Below are positions 48,166 through 58,718 of a stretch of DNA of 64,000 nucleotides, in pieces (position 1 is the stretch's first letter; the number at the start of each line of letters is the position of its first letter). A program made the translations under genes and the position numbers. Location of the stretch: the NCBI GenBank assembly GCA_002205965.3, contig NADL03000063.1, positions 248,001-312,000 of the forward strand, given 5' to 3'. The DNA comes from Kappaphycus alvarezii. Taxonomy: Eukaryota; Rhodophyta; Florideophyceae; Gigartinales; Solieriaceae. The notes under the pieces are model-generated. The model saw nothing but the letters and a program-made list of their open reading frames with translations, did not search any database and was not told the origin of the DNA.

Positions 48166-48474
48166 AGGTATCTCAAGTGGCGGATGAGATACCACGAACG
48201 GAGGGGCTACCGCCAAGAAACTATGGCCATGCCCGTTATGGCCAACTTTATTTTGTAACAATATACAATTTAACCCCGAAGTCGGGCCAAAGAATTGTGT
48301 CCGCAACATCGCATGTTCGGAAGTATCTTGCAATACCCTCTGACCGGTCTCTGCACTTGTCGGAAAGGTACAACTAATCGAAACATTTCCATCTTCTTCA
48401 TGAAGAAAAAAATGATTGGCTCAGATAGTCGCGAAAAAACAACAAAAATACTCTGGAAGCGTTAGTTTCCACGT

Positions 48475-49614
48475 TAGACCCAGTGAATTGCAGGAAGTCC
48501 AGAAAAGAGGAAGAAGACAGGGCACAATTGGATCTTGAAGTACCAAGCAGAGAAGAATACATTACCATATTGGATCTTACATCCAGTTTATACACTATAT
48601 CCGGATCGGTGGGGCCAACTTTCCGCGAGATGCTGCCAACCACGATCGCAATGGACACCTGCTCACTGCGAAATTTTGTTCGCGAAAGCGAGTTGCCGAT
48701 CCAATGGTTGACTTCCATCCAGCCCCTTGACAAAGATCCGAGATTGGGAGATGACAACCGGAACTTCTTGTGATTCAGCGGAGTTATAAGACCTACGGTT
48801 AAGGTTGCCTAACAGATCATGGAAGGCTGACTTTCTTGTGGCAAAAACGAACTTCGCTGTTCCTGTGTTACTGGGTACATGCTTCACAATCCCTAACGTA
48901 CAGAACCTACGATGTCGAGACCAGCACGCTGATTTCTATGGTGGATGTTCTGTGCCGATAATTTGTAAGGCAGGTGGAGCCGAGCAGGGTGATGCGAATA
49001 TTAATAAGGCCCTTCCGAAAGCCGAGGAAGGGCTGGTGCTCCGCAGACAACACGCAGATCTTATCGGATCAACGAAGGGAATAGTCGTTCCAGCAAGGAC
49101 ACAAATGATGGCAGAAGTCACAAGCACTGCATCCGGTCTCTGTGTCCTGGAACCAGGACGGCCCTTGAATGCTCGCCATGGTGTACGAATTTCAAACGGA
49201 GTGCCAGAGATTGAAAAAGGGAGTCCGTTCAAGGTAATGATATCGAATTGGAGTCGCAAAGAAGTTAAGTTACCCTCAACTGCTGTGGTAGGGTACGCCT
49301 CCAGACACCCGTTGGCCATCATCACTCCGACAAGGTACTTGAGGTGCAAAATGGGAAGGGTACTGGGTATATTACCTGAAGATAGGAAGAATGAATCAAA
49401 AGACAGCACAAGGGAACTTGAAGATAAGTCTGTTGAGTCATCGACCGAAAATCCGAAATGGGAAGACCAGGTTGACCTATCACACTGCGATGAGAAACTG
49501 AGGGACGAGGCAATGGCCATACTCCGTAAACACTCATCAATGTGGAGTGGGCATCTCGGAGAAGTTAAGGCCACTTACCATTGTATTGAAGTGGAACCTG
49601 CACGCGGCCGATAA
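48475..49614 (+). pseudogene. protease region and N-terminal pol of the gypsy element
   Basis: TTIAMDTCSLRNFVRESELP (near 48650) sits where the retropepsin active site lies; the usual D-(T/S)-G reads DTC, so the glycine is lost. FLVAKTNFAVPVLLGTCFTI (near 48830) matches the later 'vLLGxDF' strand. 48805-49614 then stays open through the linker to the RT (VEVEPARGR is a frame variant of the stretch before the RT start). Proteases of this class cut the gag-pol polyprotein. Confidence 0.6.
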
Positions 49615-49619
49615 GGTCC

Positions 49620-50157
49620 ATGCCCTATAGACAGGGGCCAGCGGGACGAACCATCGTAGAAGAGGAAATCAAACGTCAGTTAGAACTAGGCGTTATTGAA
49701 CAGGCCAATTCAGAATGGGCATCACCTGTGGTTCTTGCACCCAAGTCGGACGGATCGAAGCGCTTCTGCGTTGACTACCGCCATTTGAGTGCCAAAACTA
49801 TAACAGACTCCTATCGCCTTCCGCGAATGGACGATTTTATCGATTCCCTTGGTGATGCGGCCGATTTCTCCACTTGGAATGCAAACAAGGGATACTGGCA
49901 AGTTCCTGTTGCAAAAGAAGACCGACATAAAACTGCGCTCACATCTCACCGGGGAGTATATCGTTATCTTCGTATGCATTTTGGGCTCAAGAACGCACCT
50001 GCTACATTCCAAAGAGCATTCGATATTATCTTATCAGGTGTTCGTTGGCAGATATGCCTTGTATACTTGGATGACGTCATCTTCTTTTCTAAAGATATGA
50101 AGGTACACCTCGACCATTTGGGTAGAATATTAATCCTCTTGGAAAACACCGGTATAT
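49620..50157 (+). pseudogene. reverse transcriptase of the gypsy element, fingers and palm
   Basis: A long open frame with YRQGPAGRTIVEEEIKRQLE, GVIEQANSEWASPVVLAPKS, RFCVDYRHLSAKT, FSTWNANKGYWQVPV, TFQRAFDIILSG and CLVYLDDVIFFSKD (catalytic YLDD block, about 50063). The first catalytic aspartate of the family block F-S-T-x-D-A-x-x-G-Y-W-Q is Asn here (codon AAT at 49878), which should kill the polymerase. The domain is cut after ENTGIS by the 3.1-kb insert and resumes at about 53257. Confidence 0.88.
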
Positions 50158-50172
50158 CCCTACTGCCGCCAG

Positions 50173-50244
50173 TGATCGATAAATCGATCATGCGCAATTT
50201 TTGCCATTTTGACTGTAAATGTCTAGTGATCGGTATATCGATCA
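50173..50244. repeat. paired subterminal palindromes, left end of the YqaJ element
   Basis: TGATCGATAAATCGATCA (50173-50190) and TGATCGGTATATCGATCA (50227-50244) are 54 bases apart. The perfect 18-bp version TGATCGATATATCGATCA occurs at 53016-53033 near the other end. The left first copy and the right copy are both followed by CAATTTTTG, so part of the arrangement is direct. Likely protein-binding sites for mobilisation (inference). Confidence 0.85.
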
Positions 50245-50506
50245 ACGGAGCCGTTTGAATAGCGTTCAAAGCAGATTTTTCAAGACTTTACAGTATCACC
50301 TTCAACGAAACTGATTTGACAAGTGTCATTCCAGCGTTCTTCTGAACAAACTTGAAGTTCAATGTTCAAAATCTGTCGAGTAGAAGTGTTGCTGCTGGCA
50401 CGAACGTGCTGGTGCCAGCAAGCCCCAGCACTGGCAGGCAAGAAGTCGTCTGGCACCTCACGACCCGTCCAGACAGCCACGTGACACGCTTTGGGATCAA
50501 GCCAAC

Positions 50507-52970
50507 ATGGATTCTACGCTGACGCTGAACGTCCTTGCACCTGATCAATTTGAGGTGACACCGCCTGCAAGTCCTACGCCCGCCCCTGCAACACAGTAAA
50601 GACGGGCTCCGTCTGGTGCTCGCGTTTCGGACAGCCCACCACCACCAACCGCAAGAGGACGAGGCCCGGGGCGTGGGAGGCGACGATGTTCTGCGAGAGG
50701 GCCTTCAAGGGGTGCGGCAGCTTCGAGAGGGGAGGGGTCTTTAAGAGGAAGGGGGTATTCAACAGGGAGAGGAAGAGGATAGGGTCGAAGAGAGGGTTCT
50801 TCAGGTGCGGGGGGAAGGAGAGGTGGCAGAGGAAGGGGTTGTGGAGGTAAAGCGCGTGCTCATTTGGATCCAATTCAAGGTTGGGTGCAGGACACAACTA
50901 CATGCAAGAGGTTGGTTATGGAGTCTGATTTCACAGAGGGTATCATGGAAGATCGCGCGAGAATTTTTTGCGCAAGTGCTGTCGAGAAGTTGGGGTTACA
51001 GTGCAAGGTGAGATGTATAGCTCCAACAAGGGGGAGTGTTGTGATACTACTTATATGGATGGACTCTTGAATCAATTGATAATGTGGTTGAATGAGTACA
51101 TTTCGATGAAGAGCCTTCCACAGACTAGACTCACTCTCTCTGACATGTACTGTTATGTTTCTGTTCTTTTACTGTCCCACACAACCGGTTTCAGTTTCGA
51201 GCGTACAATTGGATTCTTACAACAGATGGGACATACAGCTCCGTCCTTAGAGAGAGTGACGTTCATATCGGAGAACATTAAGGGGTACTCTCCGATAGGA
51301 CGGGTTGATGAGGGTGGGATATGAAGCGGGGTTCTGTGAATGAGAAGGCTGTTTCAAGAGCTATTGCGTCCAAACCGTTTGTCAAGGAAGTTTTTGAAGT
51401 TGGAATGATTGCCTTAAAGGTTGCAAGACATTTGTCGTGTTCACTAGACGGTGTCACTGTCCTACGTAAGAGCTACTTCGGGGAGAGGGGTGAAGACGTT
51501 GACGGATTTGAATGGGAGGGGGAAGAGCTAGTACTGGCAACGGTTGAGATAAAGACGCGTGTCGCCGCGTCTACTCTAGGTGCATCAGCTACAATGGCAA
51601 CAACTGATGTTATCCGATGTCAGGTGGGAGATGAAATGTTCAGGAAGTATGTTCCCAAAAAGCACATGTCGCAGCTACTTCACCAGCTAATCGTTACACA
51701 ATTTAGCTTCGCGTTGTACGTAGCTGCAGCAGAAACTGGGGTTTTGTACATGGTGATTGTTAAGTGCCCCATCGCTATTCGACAATCTTGTTTCCAGGCC
51801 TTGAAGGATATTGTGGACCCGATAGTATCCTGGGCTTATGAATCAGAACCCATGTTTCCTTTGTATGTCAAAGACGATTGGAAGATGACTCTGTCATCCA
51901 GGCTTCAATTCTGGCAGATTGCTGATGGTTATGTTAAGCGTCAGGGGCCATTTCCTCCGATCAAAGTGTTTAAACATGGGCCACAGAGCTTTTATTACAA
52001 AAAAAATCTGGAGTAGATGGAGCTACACAACTGAGGGCAATACTTCGCTTACCTTCATCCCATCTACATTGGGAACAAAAAGTTGTCTCGCAGACAATCA
52101 AGACAGTGGCGGTGAATTCTTTTGTTGGGTGGCGCATGTACGAGAGGCGAGATCTAGTGGAGTCTTCAGAGACGTTTCGTTTACTGGATAGCTACAGAAA
52201 CTTGCTTAAAAAGGTCCAATCAACCGACGAGTTTATGCTTGATGTATCCCAAGAGCCGTTTAGTCATGCCGCTCTTTTGTCCTCCGTCTCTGGTAAACCC
52301 ATGAATGAAGTCGATGAAGAGGATGCTTTGCAACATTTTCCTGCTCTGTTTCCAAGGAGGAGGTCAAAAGGATAGTTCGTGACGCTAACAGCAGGAAAAA
52401 CAAACGCTTGGCGTAATTCAATAGCACAGACGGTAATCTCTTGCGACTAACTCTGCGTAGACATGAGCCATTGCTTCAAAAACCCTTTACTGTTCTCTAT
52501 GCGGTCAACACAAGGTCAGAAAGCGAGGAAACCGATATTCCTATCAATGTGCTCTCTGCAACGTCCACTTTTGTATTAAGGTATATCCTGGTTTGCGGAA
52601 GACATGCTGGAGTTTGTGGCATAACCAAAAGGAGCTGAAGCTAAGAAGAATTCCCGAGCCGCCCGCCCGACCGAGGGGTAGTGGGGAAGTTTCGCAAGCT
52701 ATCCCTGCTCCTGAAGATCCTCAAGATGCTGCAGAAGACTTAGGACGTGAGCAGGAAGTTGGTGAAGATGGGGTTGGAGAGGGTGGCAGTCAGAGAAGAG
52801 ACATAGTAACAACAAGGCGCTCTCGTCGTGTTGCGTCCAATTCAGAAACGCCTACACTAGGAGAGACAGCGCCGCGGACTCGCGCAAATGTTGGTCGTGG
52901 TAGGAAACAAAGGGCTACAGCATCTACGGGTCAAGATGCAAGAGCAACTGCGAAAAGAAGAGGCACCTAA
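50507..52970 (+). CDS. multi-domain protein of the insert: RG-rich N-terminus, YqaJ/lambda-exonuclease-like PD-(D/E)XK nuclease, basic C-terminus
   Basis: From ATG 50507 a short Pro-rich start ends at 50597. The same region then reads an RG/RGG-rich stretch (50600-50840, one in-frame TAG). AHLDPIQGWVQDTTTCKRLV and a helical stretch follow (50968-51324: RLTLSDMYCYVSVLLLSHTT). The nuclease core is in 51321-52016: E8 (VNEKAVSRAI), D43-G44 (SCSLDGVTV), E76-x-K78 (LATVEIKTRV), then H115, Q118, H121-Q122 (KKHMSQLLHQLIVTQF). This reproduces the YqaJ order E ... DG ... E-x-K ... Q. 52106-52375 and 52441-52638 continue with no known domain. The C-terminus (52650-52970) is acidic, then Arg/Lys-rich. 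Four or five frame changes. The nuclease fold is seen directly in the motif order; the role in transposition is inference. Confidence 0.6.
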
Positions 52971-53256
52971 GGCGCCCTTTTGGCATAGCTTTGCCTTGTA
53001 AATAAATAGCCCTATTGATCGATATATCGATCACCAGCCAATTTTTGACCTCCATTTCCCCACCTTAGCACCCCAAACTCACTGCTTTGCTGTGCCACAA
53101 TATTCGAGCTTGACCTCTCAAACTTGGCTTTCCATGAGCTGATGACCCTCTTATTTGCTCTATCTAATCAGATCCTTGATCCGATTAAATGCTGCGAACC
53201 ATGAACAATTCAAAGTTGGTGAGACATATATCCATCACAAAATTTCGGCATTAGGG

Positions 53257-54010
53257 ATATCCCTGAAGTTGAAAAATATGAGTTTTTTCGATCTTCAGTA
53301 AACTATCTCGGACACATAGTTCTTCCCGGGAAGTTGAAGATGGCTCTATAAAATAAAGAAGCGATCTCAAAAAGCCTCTTTCCCTGCACTTTTACCGAGC
53401 CCGCTCGTTCTTGGGAGCGTGCAATGTGTACAGAAGATTTGTGAAAGGATTTGGTAGGATTGCCAAGTCCCTTACCAATATGCTACGTAAGGATGCGAAC
53501 TCTGAAGAATTACAATCACCCACCTTGGAACAACAGCACGCTTTCACGAGGCTAAAGGAAGCTCTCGTGACCCCTCCCATATTAGCACTACCAAATTTGG
53601 TCGGCATTACATACTGGACACAGATGCAAGCGGCTACCAGGTCGGTTGTGCCCTGCTGCAACAAAGAAGATGGAGAATAACTTCCTGTTGGATACTGGTC
53701 ACGCACCTTGACACAGGCAGAGCAGAATTATCCCGCCACAGAAGGAAATGTTTGGCCGTTTTATGGGCGATTAAAACCCTTCGACCGAACGTGGAAGGAA
53801 CGAAGTTCACGGTGCGAACAGAACATGATGCGCTGCGATGGCTGCTTGGACTCACCGATCCCTCGGGCGCTTGACTCCTTGGAGGTTACGATTGGCCGAG
53901 TTCGAATTCATTATCATGTACAAGCCTGGTCGAGTACATTAAGCTCCGTATGCTCTTTCGCGATTGAGGAATTCAATCCACGAAACCGAGGAAGAAGAAA
54001 TTGATGATGC
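53257..54010 (+). pseudogene. reverse transcriptase thumb and RNase H of the gypsy element
   Basis: The RT resumes ISLKL, then (one A short in a homopolymer) YEFFRSSVNYLGHIVLPGKL near 53275-53335. GACNVYRRFVKGFGRIAKSL follows, then LKEALVTPPILALPN (53411-53640). RNase H blocks appear in changing frames: DTDASGYQVGCALLQQ (near 53620), AVLWAIKTLRPNVEGTKFTV (near 53755), EHDALRWLLGLTDPSG (near 53822), and a final MYKPGR-like stretch. Frame changes about every 100-200 bases. Confidence 0.75.
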
Positions 54011-54179
54011 CATACCAGTGCTCATTATGAGCGCAATATTGCCAACGACACGTCGACAGAAAAACAGGCAGGAGCCCGGGGACGTCTTGACCGAAGAAGA
54101 TTCTGTAGATCCGGAGTACATCGATCCACTGATCACTATGGAACCAGAATACGCTGATTATGTCCACACTCAAGCTTAA

Positions 54180-55360
54180 GAACAAGAGCAGGCAGCTGGT
54201 AGAATTTACGAAGAGTTCTCTAGCCCCAAAACCTATGAGGAAGTGATTGCTGAACAAAAAATAGACCCGTTTTGCCAACAGGTGCTGGCCAGGCAACCGA
54301 AGCGTCTACGACGCTCCTCATTATTTGAGGGACCGGATGGGATCTGAAAAGGATAAGTCCCGTTGATGGCAGGATCCAAATAGTTTTGCCGCAGTCTCTG
54401 CAAGGCCGAGTTCTAAAGCTCGCCCACCATTCACTGCTTTCCGGGCATCCAGGCCAAACAAGACTCATGGAATCCTTGCGGTTGACTTACTACTGGATAT
54501 ATGGCAGCCGATTGTTATGCGACTGTTCGAAACTGCGGAACATTCGCGAAGAATCGTGTTAGATTGCGTCAAAAGACTAATTATCTGAAGCTTTTTCCCG
54601 ACGAGCAGCATTACAATCAGTAGCAATGGACATCCTCGGTCCACTTCCGGAGACCACATCCAAGAATAGATTCATTCTGGCAATAACTTGTCGATTTTCG
54701 AAACTTACGTAGGTAGTACCTCTGAAAACTATAACCGCTTACAGAGTTGCTGTCGCCTTCTGTAACCATTGGGTGTTCAAATATGGACCACCGGAAACGG
54801 TACTAACAGACAATGGAAAACAGTTCGCGGGTAAGTTCTTCCAAGCCTTTGTCGACACCTTCGAATAGGAAACAAGTTCACGACTTACCATCCACAAACG
54901 AATGGCAAGTGGAAAGATATAACAGAATATTGGCCGCAATGCTAAGGGGCTACGTTAACGAGCACCAATCCGACTGGGATGAGTATGCTCCGCTTTAACT
55001 TACGCATACAACTGCCATGTTATAGGTCAACAAACACCACCCCGGAGCTATCGTTGCATCACAGTATTACACATCGAACTCGTCCCGATGCGCGCACAAA
55101 ACAAGACTTTGTTACTCGACTTGACGCAGCCGTACATTCGGCTTACAATCGACTTCAAAAGACGCAGGAACGCTACCGAAAGGACTTCGATAGGACCGTT
55201 CGGATTGCCAACACTTCCCTTCGAGCAGGTGACTTTGTATATCTGGACAACCCGGAGCATCAACCGGGAAAATTGGAATATCAGGCACAAGGACCTTACC
55301 GAGTTCTCCGAAACGATGGCCGAACTTTCATCATCGACAGGGAAGTATTGTGAGCGGGTC
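54180..55360 (+). pseudogene. integrase of the gypsy element
   Basis: DDE integrase core in broken frames: AMDILGPLPETTSKN (first Asp, about 54629), TVLTDNGKQFAGKFFQAFVD (second Asp, about 54809), TTYHPQTN and QVERYNRILAAMLRGYV (Glu, about 54911), the expected D,D-35-E order. The zinc-finger region (54.4-54.55 kb) is scrambled. The downstream GPY/F-like part reads RAGDFVYLDNPEHQPGKLEY and GPYRVLRNDGRTFIIDRE (55.2-55.35 kb). Integrase inserts the cDNA and makes the 5-bp duplication. Confidence 0.8.
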
Positions 55361-55489
55361 AACTCCGATCGGATTACCCCTGCACCGCGACCAACGCACG
55401 TTCCTTTCGCAAGATTTCGCACGGCTTCCCTTCCCTACCGGTCAACTCGAGAACAACGAGGCAGTAGTCAGGAGGACAACAACGGGGTA

Positions 55490-55783
55490 GCAGAGGAGTA
55501 CGTTGTTGATCGCATTATGGACCATTACTACGATCAAAATGGCCTGTGGCTCCGGGTGAAGTGGTATGGATATCAAGAGCAAACATGGCAAAAACGCGAA
55601 ACTATTCCTCCGGAACTGGTTTCCGCATACCTTTCACGAAGAAGAAGCAGACAGAGAAGGCGTTCGCGGGACGCAAACGGTGAAAAGGGGGGCACGTGTC
55701 GCTTCTTGAAAGTGTCGCTTCTTGAAAATGCATATGAAATGCAAATGATGCACATGAAAAAAAATCTTCTGTCACCTGGCTGA
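55490..55783 (+). pseudogene. chromodomain at the end of pol
   Basis: EEYVVDRIMDHYYDQNGLWL followed by RVKWYGYQEQTWQKRETIPP and ELVSAYL gives the full chromodomain pattern (EYxVxxIxxH ... VxWxGY ... TWxxxxxI). It directs chromovirus integration to marked chromatin (family knowledge). A very basic tail (SRRRSRQRRRSRD) precedes the stop at 55783. The domain itself is one unbroken frame (55088-55783). Confidence 0.9.
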
Positions 55784-56353
55784 CACCACCTTATTATCAA
55801 TATGCAAATAATGAACGGATAATAGTCCTGAGTAGCCCAATAAGTGCATAAGGTAGTGATAAATGGGAAAGATATTGAGTGCATGAACTTGAGCACATGG
55901 AAATTGCCTTACTTGGATATTTGGTGATTGAGACAAGCCAACAACATGAAATATCTTAGCAATAACTGACTGGACCCAAATATGACAGCACAAAAAAATG
56001 GATCATGGAAGAAGCGCTGATAACAGGTAAAATACCTGTGGGTAGAAGATAATTGGCCTTCGCAGCGTATTGACAGGAAACTCAGAGCGAAAGTGGACCA
56101 AGAGCAGGTATAATTCGTTTACGCAATCAAACATATACGAGGAAAATTCGAGAGACAAATGAAGAAAAGAAACCTTAGGCGGAGTCGAACGGATTTTGAA
56201 GCGCAGGTTGATCGTTGGGTTCCGGTTGTGAAGCTGAACGGGCAGTTGGAAGTCTGCTACTCAGCCGATGACCAGGCCTTTGCGACCCAACCACATCAAA
56301 CAAAGATGATAACAATGGATTCGTAGTACTCGGGGCCGGCCCCTCTCGGGGAG
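55784..56353. other. pol 3' flank, no gene recognised
   Basis: AT-richer non-coding stretch between the chromodomain and the antisense coding region. It has a small hairpin, ACAGGTA-AAA-TACCTGT, at 56024-56040. Confidence 0.4.
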
Positions 56354-58718
56354 CTAGTGCTGCATTCCTCCACAGATCCCTTTCAGAGCGTAGCTTCTAA
56401 TTTTTCTCACGGCCTGCAACAACTGACTTTCTAACCGCTCGACATGTTTTTCTGTTTCATCATTCTTACTTCCAGCTGACTCTAACTTACCTTCCAATTC
56501 CTTAACCTTATCATCTGCCAACGTTACGCGAGTCTCAATAGCCCTCAAGGTCGAAGCGTGCTGAAGATTCCTCTGCTTGGCCAACATTAACTCATTGCCC
56601 TTACTCTCCAAATCTCTAGTGACAGCGTCTCTCTCACGGCGAAGCTGAGTTACGTCAGATCTTTTTTCGTGTAGTTCAAGTCGCAATATTTCGAATTCAC
56701 GAGAGCACTGCCTTGTTTCTTCTCGATCAGCAGACAATTGGGTTTTTAATGCTTGAATCTCACGACAAGCGGAGTCATCTCGATCGCGGGCAATGCCCAG
56801 CAGACGCTGCAGTTCCCGTACACGCTGGATAAGATCATTTTCTCGACCTTCATTCTGACTCTGATTTCTGTCAGCGTGACGAAGATTTCGGGCAAGGCTA
56901 CGCTCTATGCAAGAAAGGAGATCACCTAAAGACAGTTATGAACTCGACCTCCGCGCATAATTATGCGCCTAATTTCTTCACGGGAATTAAGCATTGTCTC
57001 TGGCACAGTCGTCGAGTGATGGGCCACGGTAGCTCCAAACGAATTGCTATGGCGAAACGTAGTACCGTCACGAACTTCGTAGCCACAGTACCGGGAGACG
57101 CCATTGACTGGATCGAAAAGGGTCTTGCAAAAGAAAGATGCCGGAAAGCATGGGCTTCCTCATCACCTCGATAAGGGCTGGGATAGAGTCTACTCCACCA
57201 CCAATGGATTCCTCCCCCTCAAAAAAGTTCAGAGCACCTTCCATTGTCTCAGACACTAGATCAATAAGTTCTTCAGAGTACCAATGCACTCGTTTTGAGT
57301 ATCGAATCTCATACGCTACTCCCATCAAGATGAAAGCAGACATTTCAAACTGCAACTCTCGAAGGTAACGATCCTCTGCCTCTTCATTGAAGTTAGCAGA
57401 TATACCAAAGTATAGAGCAATCAAAGGTGTCATAATTGGAGGCCCTAGTGAGCACGGAGGGAGCTGAGAGTATTAGGCCAAACTGGAAATAGAGACTTTG
57501 AGAAACCATCAGCGAAATGAACACGATCTTGGTTGATGATCTCCGATGGCTCGGCAACCCGACTACTCCCACTTGCTGTCGCCATGGCGTACCAATCATT
57601 GACGTCCATGAGTATGTCTCTTGCATGATTAGCCGCCCTAGTACCGGTCATTAGTCGATTCAACGGACTCTGACTGTCTGAGCGGGGGAATGGAAGACAG
57701 TAAAGATTGCTTTCTGTCAATGGAGAACTCTCAAGGTCACTGGCTAAGAAGAGAGAGGCCAGTTCCACAAATTGGGCATGGTCTGGGTGCAGCAGAAATG
57801 TTCTGTCGGACATCAGATTGGGAGGAATAACATGAACCGGTTCCATACAGCTTAGATATCTGCCAAAGCATGCTGATGGAGCTGCTATGTGGGCTGCTGT
57901 ACATGCGAACGTCGGATTTAGAGTAAGTCCAAGTGACCATGTCCGACCATGACACACTGACAGGAAACGGGAACCAACTAGCCCGGAGATGCGCAGTGGA
58001 AAGTGGAGGTGCATTGTCAACCGTTGAGCCAGGGGGCTTAAAAGGAGGGTAGTCGGCCATAAGATCGAAAGGAATCAAGCCCTCACAGCTTTCCAATGGG
58101 GCAGACTGAAACGCCTTCCTCCACATTGGTGTCCCGACTGAACTCGGGGTTCGAGGGCTATCCATTGATTGTTCGTCCTCGTCGACAAGCTCTATGTCAA
58201 CTGCGAGCTCTATGTCAACTGTTGCAGGGGTGGTATTCTCAAAAGAGTCAGCGGCCGTCGAGGGATGAAACAACCTCCGAGTTACTGGGATCTAGAGTCC
58301 GAGCGACCCAACGAAGGAAGTTGGCCCCCGATAGCAACAATTCCACCATGGGTACTGCGCAATCCCTCGACAACTGAAGTATTCAGCCCGGTCTCCCTCA
58401 TTGATCCACTGGGAAGAACTAGCGCACTTCCTAGTATGGGCCCGGAATCTGGTAAGAGCTGGGATGATGCATGGCCAGGTGTGGAGAGGATCCGGCTGTG
58501 GTCAAAAATGACCTGCTCCGAGTGGAGAGAACGCTGATCGTCGACCGGATTTGAAGAACTCCTTCGCGACCGGAGACAATATTTCTCTGGAACTCGTCAA
58601 GGACGTTGAAGTCTGCGTCCTCCTCCTCAACATTTCTGCCGACCAAGCGACGGCGAACAGCTCTTTTTGGTACTGCGGGTGCGGACATCCGCCTCACACG
58701 CGGTCGATTCATTGCCAT
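56354..58718 (-). CDS. antisense coding region of the gypsy element; unidentified protein with C-terminal coiled coil
   Basis: From ATG 58718 on the minus strand: a basic N-terminus (MAMNRPRVRRMSAPAVPKRA), then acidic and Ser-rich pieces (DIELVDEDEQSMDSPRTPSS near 58.17 kb). A folded-looking region follows at 58.0-57.45 kb (PNLMSDRTFLLHPDHAQFVE; DILMDVNDWYAM) and at 57433-57140 (EDRYLRELQFEMSAFILMGV; VHWYSEELIDLVSETMEGAL). Last comes a long heptad-rich tail at 56.9-56.35 kb (EFEILRLELHEKRSDVTQLR; DDKVKELEGKLESAG; HVERLESQLLQAVRKIRSYA). I recognise no family. Pieces join across three or four frame changes into roughly 780 residues. It lies wholly between pol and the 3' LTR on the opposite strand. 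Antisense extra ORFs are known in some plant Ty3/gypsy lineages; whether this is one, or a captured host gene, is open. Confidence 0.45.

Larger units (their letters stand above)
50158..53256. mobile_element. 3.1-kb terminal-inverted-repeat element carrying a YqaJ-like nuclease
   Basis: The left end CCCTACTGCCGCCAGTGAT (50158) and the reverse complement of the right end CCCTAATGCCGAAATT (53256) form imperfect inverted repeats. ATAT is duplicated (50154-50157, 53257-53260). Because the target continues CCCTG, an 8-bp duplication ATATCCCT, or a 2-bp AT, is also possible. Removing it rejoins the RT gene. Near both ends lie copies of the palindrome TGATCGATWWATCGATCA (50173-50190, 50227-50244, 53016-53033; a weaker one at 53224-53239). 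The only enzyme recognised inside is a PD-(D/E)XK nuclease of YqaJ type; no DDE transposase was seen. Some described eukaryotic DNA transposons (ISL2EU/IS4EU) carry YqaJ proteins beside a transposase, so this could be a relative that lost it, or something new. Confidence 0.8.

Noticed and set aside
50162..53256. hAT-type transposon on the basis of an apparent 8-bp duplication
   Set aside because: No hAT transposase motif was seen. The terminal repeats align better if CCCT belongs to the element, leaving ATAT (or AT) as the duplication.
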